From Manis javanica (Eukaryota > Chordata > Mammalia > Pholidota > Manidae): 64,000 nt of DNA. The position numbers and the translations under genes were made by a program. Positions 38,401-64,000 of this stretch are shown here, one piece after another. The stretch lies in the NCBI RefSeq assembly GCF_040802235.1, contig NC_133167.1, positions 573,001-637,000 of the forward strand, read 5' to 3'. The notes beneath the pieces are model-generated. The model worked only from the letters and a program-made list of their open reading frames with translations, made no database searches and was not told the origin of the DNA. Numbering within the stretch: position 1 is the first letter of the stretch; the number at the start of each line of letters is the position of its first letter.

Positions 38401-39801
38401 GCACCTTTCAGCTGGGAGGCCGGGGAGGGTGGGTTGGTGAGTTGGAGAAGTGAGAGGGAGATGTGTTCTGGCTCCTCCACGTCCATGGTGCTCTGGGAAG
38501 ACATGGGTGAAGCCGACTTGCTTGTGCAGGATCCTTGTCTGCTTTCTAAATGCTGGCTTTAACTGGGTGCAACTGGCCCCTTGGGTTTCTGGAATATCCT
38601 GGAATTATGTACTTTTAGGGAAACTAAAGAGGGTACTTCAGTGTTACCCTGACATTTTCACCGTGCGTCAGCGTGACCTTGACAGCATCGTCAGCGTTCT
38701 CAGAGAGAAGTGCCTCTTCACGGGGCGGCAGGTGACCCAGATTTTGCACAGATGCCCTCACGTTCTTCGGGAGGACCCTGCTGAACTGGAATACAAATTC
38801 CAGGTGAGAGTAGCTGATGGGTGAGCAGGCCAGTCATGGCAAGTGTCAGCTCTGCCGGTGAGGGCACCCTGAGGGGGAGCAGACAGGGAAATGGCTTAGG
38901 TCCTCCACATGCACCACCCAGAGAGAATCTAGTTTTGGCTCTTTCACTTGTTCACAGTAAAACCTGCTCTGCAGCTTTTCTGCCATTAATAGTGAATGAC
39001 CCAGTCCCATTCTTAGAGTCCAAATGGGGTCTCTGTTTGAAATAGTCAACTTAGAGCCAAAATCTTCCAATCTTTTGAACATACTTTGCTTGTTAATTTT
39101 TTGATGTAACTGACAATTGTTCTGGTTTTTTGGTGACAATTATGATGACTTTTTTCTGAAATCTTTGCATATTGTTTCCATACTGAGTTTTCCTTCCCCT
39201 ATCTGAAGAAAAACAGTTCTTAATTTCTCTTCCTGCACTTTTATTTTCTGCATTTTTCTCAATATGCTTTGAAAACTTAGCCATCATGCAAATGCTGGTA
39301 TCATAGTGTCCTGCCACTGTTAAATAGGCAGTTCTTTTTGAGTGCTTTTAGATGACTTGTGTTTATATGGATCGTGGAACAAGAGGTTCAGGTTTCTGCG
39401 CCTGAGATTCCTAACTGTGTCTGCCCCAGTATGCCTATTTTAGGATGGGGCTTCAGCACGTGGACGTGGTGAGGACCGACTTCCTGCAGTACTCCATAGC
39501 CAAGACCAGGCAGAGACACGTGTTCCTCGAGCGCCTGGGAAGGTACCAGACTCCTGATAAGAAGGGGCAGACACAGGTCGCCAACCCTTCACTCAAGGAC
39601 ATTCTCAGAGTTTCAGAAGCCGAGTTTTTGGCCAGGACAGCCTGTTCTTCTGCCGAGGAGTTTCAGGTTTTTAAAAAGCTCTTGGCTCGGGAAGAAGAAG
39701 AAGAGTCTGAGAGCCACGTGCCTGATGAGAAAAGCGCAAGTCTGGTCGGGGAGGAGGGGGAGGGGGAGGCGGAGGGGGAGGGGTTGGGGTTGGGGGAGTG
39801 A
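35431..39801 (+). CDS. MTERF4: MTERF4, mitochondrial transcription termination factor 4 (gene span, 4 coding exons)
   Basis: MTERF4 is a mitochondrial matrix protein of the mTERF helical-repeat family; the family member works with the rRNA methyltransferase NSUN4 in large mitoribosomal subunit assembly. The four exons (35431-35451, 36540-37032, 38619-38803, 39430-39801) join in frame to 356 codons; human is 381. The N-terminus is basic and lacks acidic residues, as expected of a mitochondrial targeting peptide. Recognisable conserved blocks are [63 protein letters not shown] and [12 protein letters not shown]. The C-terminal acidic tail is replaced by a shorter Gly/Glu run. MTERF4 lies downstream of PASK on the same strand with about 2.2 kb between the PASK poly(A) signal and its ATG. 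Confidence 0.96.
35452..36539 (+). other. MTERF4 intron 1
   Basis: Its first 300 bp are the downstream half of the CpG island; the rest is unremarkable. Confidence 0.6.
36540..37032 (+). CDS. MTERF4: MTERF4 exon 2
   Basis: Acceptor gtcttgtag at 36539, donor gtacga at 37033; enters phase 0, leaves phase 1. The frame runs from [14 protein letters not shown] through [16 protein letters not shown] to KLGLGEG. It includes about 26 codons upstream of the first internal ATG (36618) that match the human N-terminus. Confidence 0.95.
37033..38618 (+). other. MTERF4 intron 2
   Basis: 1.6 kb of ordinary sequence without recognised repeats. Confidence 0.5.
38619..38803 (+). CDS. MTERF4: MTERF4 exon 3
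   Basis: Acceptor tacttttag at 38618, donor gtgaga at 38804; enters phase 1, leaves phase 0. It encodes [38 protein letters not shown] and EYKFQ, the mTERF helical repeats. Confidence 0.95.
39430..39801 (+). CDS. MTERF4: MTERF4 last coding exon (exon 4)
   Basis: Acceptor tgccccag at 39429; stop TGA 39799-39801. It encodes [30 protein letters not shown] and [15 protein letters not shown], then a tail of alternating Gly and Glu ending LGLGE. Human MTERF4 instead ends in a long Asp/Glu run. Confidence 0.95.
   Translation, partial: YAYFRMGLQHVDVVRTDFLQYSIAKTRQRHVFLERLGRYQTPDKKGQTQVANPSLKDILRVSEAEFLARTACSSAEEFQVFKKLLAREEEEESESHVPDEKSASLVGEEGEGEAEGEGLGLGE
39748..39798 (+). repeat. G-run-rich purine tract at the MTERF4 C-terminus
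   Basis: About 50 bases with seven or more runs of four or five G, ending in ggggttggggttggggg, all coding. A simple-sequence expansion is likely to account for the altered tail. Confidence 0.85.
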
Positions 39802-40221
39802 TGGAAGGAACTGACTGGAACTAAGCACCCAGAGGTGTCAAAGAATATTCTCTTAATTTTCTCTTGGGAGCTTCACTAGGATCTTCTCAGATGATTTTTC
39901 ATTTAAAAACTGTCCTTCTGGTTAAAAAACTATTCTAAGTCACCCGAAATGTAGGTCAAACTAAACTGGAGTGTGACCTGTTGCCAGGTCTCTGGGGAAG
40001 GCTCTCTTCTGTCCTGAGTAAAAGATTTACGTAGAGCTGTTCAGGTAGGGGGAGTCAGTGCGTCAGAATTCGGCTTTATTTTCCCCGTTGTGTCTGTGGG
40101 TGGTGATTCCACGACAGGGCTGGGGTGAGGTTCTTCCTGGTCCAGATGTCTTCTTACATTTCCTTCTAGTGATGAAGACAGAATCAGGAGAAGGCAGCGA
40201 GCTTTTAGGACATCACGGTAC

Positions 40222-40227
40222 TTTATT
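40222..40227 (-). terminator. Distal candidate SNED1 poly(A) signal AATAAA
   Basis: AATAAA on the minus strand about 4.3 kb after the SNED1 stop, reading ..catgAAATAAAgtacc... SNED1 is known to have a multi-kilobase 3' UTR, which favours a distal site. A second AATAAA lies at 40075-40080. Confidence 0.45.
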
Positions 40228-42924
40228 TCATGAAAACAGTTAGCAGGCTTTCCATAAAAATACCGCGTCCCAATTGCATTCTGTGCACAGCAGAGGAAAG
40301 GGAGCCGGGATGTGGTTTCGTTCCGTGCAGCCCCTCATGCTGGCGGACCGTCGGGCTTCTCTCTCCCTGGAAGGACGGCCTCGCCTTTGCCCTCGCGGAA
40401 GTTTGTTCTCACACCAGCTAATGGCCAGTGGGCCATGCCCAGGCCTGAAGTCTGTTGCAGCTGAGGGCGGACCTGGAGTGGACACACAGAAAGGGGACAT
40501 GGAGCGGGCCTCTCCAGCCATCCCTGCCCACTTTACAGGCAGGTTCTGAGACCAGGGGCAGGGCAGGGTGGGGCGTGGAGCCACGGCAGGGAGCTCTCCA
40601 TGATGCCAGAGGGGGTGGCAGACCCCTCAGGGAGCTCAGGGGTCTGAACAGTGATTCGTGTCAGGCCAGGGAACGGAATGTGCTGAGCCTGGGGTCACCT
40701 CTGAGGGAGAGGCCTGCCCTGCTGACAGGAGCCCCACGCAAGGTGGGAGGATCGGTGTCTTAGAGCATTCTGGGTATCCCTTCTTGGGAGGGACTGGCAC
40801 AGGATAGATGCTGCACAAAACATTCTTGGTGATGTGATGAACATTCGGGGCTTGGCAGCATTTTAACAGCTGTGGAGACTCCTGGGGCCTGGCCTTCTTT
40901 TTCCGTAGAGGCCATGTAGGAGCCTGTTGGCACGGCTCTCACCTGAGGCTATCTTGATCATCTAGCACACCTGGGGACTTGGCTGCTAGGCAGGTAGTGC
41001 AGTTGGGATCTTGTGGCTCTAGGCCAGGGCTGCTGTCAGCATCCTACCACACAGGACAGTCCTGCGATGGATGTGACCCAAAACAGCAGCGCTGAGGCCG
41101 GGTCTCCGTGGGAAGGCTTGGTCCAGCAGGATGTGACTTGGTTCATGGGAACTCGAGATTTTATGTGGGCTTACATTTACTGTATTCCTTTATCTAAAAG
41201 AGAAGCAGAAGCTGGTCTCCAAGGAGCCCTCCCTAGGCCCTGGCGTGCTGTCAGCAGCCCGGAGCTGTGTTCTTCGGGGGTGCAGCCTGCAGAGTGCCAG
41301 CTGCCCCCTCCAGGCTCATATTCAAGCACGACTGGGAGAGAGACATTGCTTTGCAGAAGAAAAGTAGCTCAGTGAATCCTTGGCCTCCGAGTCCCACTTA
41401 AGTGGCAATGGTTTGCCAGCGGGAGTCCTGCTGAGCGAGTGCTGGCGTTGGCTTGTGCTGGGGGGAGCCAGGGAGGTCGTCTTCACTGCCTTTCTCGGCC
41501 ATGGGCACATTATTTGAAAATGAAGACATTTAACTCTGTGCCAGTGACTCTCCTCCTTTGTGCATCCCTGTGTGACACGTTCCTGGAACCGAGAGTCCTT
41601 GTGTGCTGCTGGAGAACTGCGGAGGAGCCTGAATCTGTGCGTGACCACACAGTCAGTTCACCTGAGGTTAGGCGCCACGTTGCTTCCTTGGCGACTCACA
41701 GGTGCTCCTTTCACCTTGACAGGAGGGAAATGTTGGGCCCTGATTGATTACCGTCTTCCTTGGGTGGGCTTTGGGTAGTTTTAAGGAAGATGTTAAAGCT
41801 TTAAGAATTAAAGAGTTTAAGAATAAGAGTTTTAAGCCATGTGAAAAAAGCAGTGGCTCATTTGGGACATTTCCAGGATGGACTGTCACTCCTTTAACAT
41901 CAGGGAGTCTTTTCCCAAGTAACTGACTAGCCAGTCTCCAGACAGCGCACCACGCTCAGGACTCAGTAGACTTTCTTACAGAAACAAATGCTAGCGTGAT
42001 AAACCCTAGACCGTTTCGACGTTCCCCTTGTGGCTTGAGGTCATTAACACGGCGGTAGAGTTAGGTGGACTTTTCCAGTGATGCCACTTGATCCTGCCGT
42101 TGGCTGGCGATGCAGCAGGTCACACGGATGCTTGGTGACTGGCCCCGGTTGCCACAGTCCAGGAGCCAGCAGTCCGTGTCTGTCTCTGTGCTTTCTCTCC
42201 ATTCACCCAGTGTTGGAGCCCCTTGGCTGAGCTCAGCTGGCTTCTCCAGGGGGGCCTTGGAAACGGGGCTTTCTGGAGTACAGCAGAGACTTCTTGAACT
42301 GAGTATTCCTCCTTTCTGAAAGTAACAAATTGCAATAAATCAGACATACGTGCACAAAATTTTAGTAAAAATAAAAAGCTGAAATATACTCTTTTCAGAA
42401 GTGTTCTATAGAAGATGAAGGTCGGGAGCCCTCCGCGGCCGGGACGCTGCCAGGCCAGGCAGGGGAGATGCAGGCTTGAGCTTGGTTCCAGGAGCTGGGA
42501 CGCTCAGCATGGCCCGGAGTGGCCAGCTTCTTCGGCTTTTACCTCATCTGCAGGGCGGGGACAGCTGCTCAGAAGGTGCTGGAGGGCAGGAGGCGTGGTG
42601 AGCAGGCTCTGCTATGGAGACGGGACTGCGAGAGGCTGCTTAGGGCCAGTCGTCTGAGACGGCGCCACTCTTGCCACGGACTAGAAGAGGCCTCCCACGC
42701 CTTCCGTCTAGCTGCCCGCTTGTCCGTCTCCACCGCGCTCAGACATGTAAGGAGGAGCCCTGGCTGCTCATGGTGGAGATCCTGCCTTGGCTTCCCGGGG
42801 GCTTTGTGTGGGGCTTCCATGAGACTCCGGGCCTTGGCGCTTTGGAGTGACACGTTGTCCAGGGCATGGCTTTCTCTGCATAAGGCTGAAGCCTGGGTGG
42901 TCTCATGGCCCATGGGACTTGGCA

Positions 42925-43085
42925 CTCCCTGTTTTAGTAAATAAAGTTTGATTGGCATATAGTTGCAGCTGTTTGGTCACATGTCTATGGCTGTCTGTGC
43001 TGTGACTACCCAGCTGGTAATTGCTGCAGAGAGTGGTCCAGAGCCCAAGGTATTTGTAGACTGACCCTTTACAGGAAAAGCTGTC
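42925..43085 (+). mobile_element. hAT-like DNA transposon fossil
   Basis: taaataaagtttgattggc.. gtctatggctgtctgtgct.. ccctttacaggaaaagctgtc follows the same consensus as the split element at 27963-29105. Confidence 0.6.
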
Positions 43086-44174
43086 AACTCAAGAGTGCCT
43101 GAACCCCATCTTAGTATGAATTTCCATTTCTGCTCTCACAGTCCAGGGGCTTGTAGGATGGGTCACTAGCCTGTGACGTACCAGCATAAATCTGGAGGAG
43201 AGCAGGTGAGCGCCTGGAACTCACTGTCCTTTCAGGACCACCTCGCCTCTGTCCCGCCCTCCAGCCCACCAGCTCTGCTTCCACAGCAGCTCGGCCGCCA
43301 GGTCTCACAGGGAGAGCCTCTGACTTTGGAATCAGAACTGGTGTCTGGACATTGCAAAAGCGTTAGTAGCTGGCAGCTGCCTTGCTCATCCAGGGCTAAC
43401 GCGCACACACAGGGTGGTGGATTATTTGCTGTGGCACACACTGCTCCTTTAAGAAACCTCAGCCTGGGTCATAGCACAGCTGTGAAGTGTATTGCAGGAC
43501 TAGGAGGCGACTGGTCCCAGAACATTGCCAGGCAGGGTGGTGGGTGGCCAGGTGCCCAGCCTGGCAGGCCGTCTTCTAGAGACCAGAGGAGATGAGCTGC
43601 AGAGGGTCGGGCGCCAGCCAGGACCTTGTCTCTCAAGGCGTCCTTTTCAATCCAATTTCAGACCTTGTCTTCCTGGGCTTTAGAAACTCCTGAGGTTGAA
43701 GGAGTGTAATAAGAACGTCTTGACTCCTTTGAAGAAAAAATACAACAGGGCATGAGGGGAATGATATGGTTCCTCTTTAAAAGCTTTTCTCAGTGGTCCT
43801 GGGCCGCTGCCTGCACAGGACCGATGCTCTTGCTGCATCAGAATGCCGGGTGCGCTCCCTCAGCTGTGGCCAAGGGCGGGGCAGGCCTGCTGAGGGGGGC
43901 TGACTGCATCCTCCAGGGGTCGGGTGTTTGGGCAGCATTGCAGTTTGTAAACCTGAAATCTGCTGGCTGCTCCTGTTAATTTGGTGACGCCCTCACATCT
44001 TTTCTCATGACTTGGGCTGTCCCCAGTCACTATGGATGGAAAATTTTTGCATTCTGTTCTTGGGTGTGTGTCTGGGTGTACATGTTCCTGTTTTCTCTGT
44101 TGTTTCAAGAATGGGTTCTACAGGCTAGACTTTGTTCTAAAAGCTAGACTTTGATAATTAGTTGAGTTTCTGTT

Positions 44175-44180
44175 TTTATT
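44175..44180 (-). terminator. Proximal candidate SNED1 poly(A) signal AATAAA
   Basis: AATAAA on the minus strand about 400 bp after the SNED1 stop. It would give a short 3' UTR. Confidence 0.4.
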
Positions 44181-44572
44181 AAAATGGATTTGCTAAATGA
44201 GTTTAAAAAAAACATTCTTCTGGGTTACTTGCTGCAATATAAATATTTCAAACCCACATTAGATTTGTGTAGTGACTTGCTTGCAAGCTTGGAGTGCGTG
44301 TGTTTTGGACACGTGTGTCTTTGGAGTGTGAGGTGGGAAGGAACTGACACCTTTGGGTAGACGGAAAGAACATGGAGACTTGCCATCTGATGGACTGACA
44401 GTGCCAAGGCCATGTTCTCTGTCACATGCTGTTTCCCGCCCCTCTGATCCCGGCCTCAGCCAACCAGGGCTGGAGTGAACCTTCTCTTAAAAGGCCAAGG
44501 GTGGGGATGAGGAGCGTGGCGTGGCCCCTGTGACCCCCTATGACTTCCCAGCAGGGTGGTGGGGGGCATACC

Positions 44573-64000
<19,428 letters not shown>

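Larger units (their letters stand above)
39802..44572. other. Convergent MTERF4/SNED1 3' region
   Basis: Holds the MTERF4 3' UTR on + and probably a long SNED1 3' UTR on -. Plus-strand AATAAA motifs occur at 42334-42339, 42370-42375 and 42940-42945 (the last in a repeat), minus-strand ones at 44175, 40222 and 40075. No additional coding gene was recognised. If distal sites are used the two transcripts overlap. Confidence 0.5.

Overview
The window is nuclear DNA of a placental mammal. The evidence is GT-AG-spliced genes with small coding exons in long introns, one CpG-island promoter, many LINE-1 (L1) copies of different ages, and MIR and L2 fossils. The younger L1 copies (1-1035 and 28014-28924) have a 3' region that I associate from memory with pangolins (Pholidota). 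That species call is tentative.

Three genes are present, in the order and relative orientation of the human chr2q37.3 block PASK - MTERF4 - SNED1, seen here from the opposite strand. (1) PASK, a PAS-domain serine/threonine kinase, lies on + at about 4.3-33.2 kb. All 17 exons that are coding in the human gene were placed, with consistent splice phases and an open frame of about 1270 codons; the non-coding first exon is left of the window. (2) MTERF4, a mitochondrial mTERF-family protein needed for mitoribosome assembly, lies on + at about 35.4-39.8 kb. It has 4 coding exons (356 codons) and starts in a CpG island. (3) SNED1, an extracellular-matrix protein, lies on - with its 3' part at about 40.2-63.2 kb. 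Nine 3'-terminal coding exons were placed, covering the end of one FN3 domain, a complete last FN3, a linker, an EGF-like domain and the cysteine-rich C-terminus. The rest of SNED1 lies beyond the right edge or was not recognised. MTERF4 and SNED1 converge tail to tail.

Layout: 1-3.6 kb, stacked minus-strand L1s (one has a second tiny L1 inside it); 4.3-32.7 kb, PASK exons separated by introns holding MIR/L1 fossils, a 54-bp minisatellite (21.2-21.9 kb), a ~70-bp minisatellite (19.7-19.9 kb) and a young L1 inserted in an older DNA-transposon fossil (28-29 kb); 33.2-34.9 kb, intergenic; 34.9-39.8 kb, MTERF4; 39.8-44.6 kb, the MTERF4/SNED1 convergent region; 44.6-64 kb, SNED1 exons and introns, with L1 fragments at 45.6-48.2 and 54.7-56.1 kb.

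The points most worth a second look are: the PASK codon at the human start position reads CTG rather than ATG; PASK exon 10 has an in-frame 19/20-residue tandem duplication; the MTERF4 promoter has a 5-copy 21-bp array in which every unit carries a GGAAG core; MTERF4 ends in a G-run-rich coding tail; and three lineage-specific tandem or nested insertions can be reconstructed exactly. I found no sign of a new multi-gene system. The coding content is conserved vertebrate genes. Family comparisons to human proteins are from memory and were not aligned computationally.
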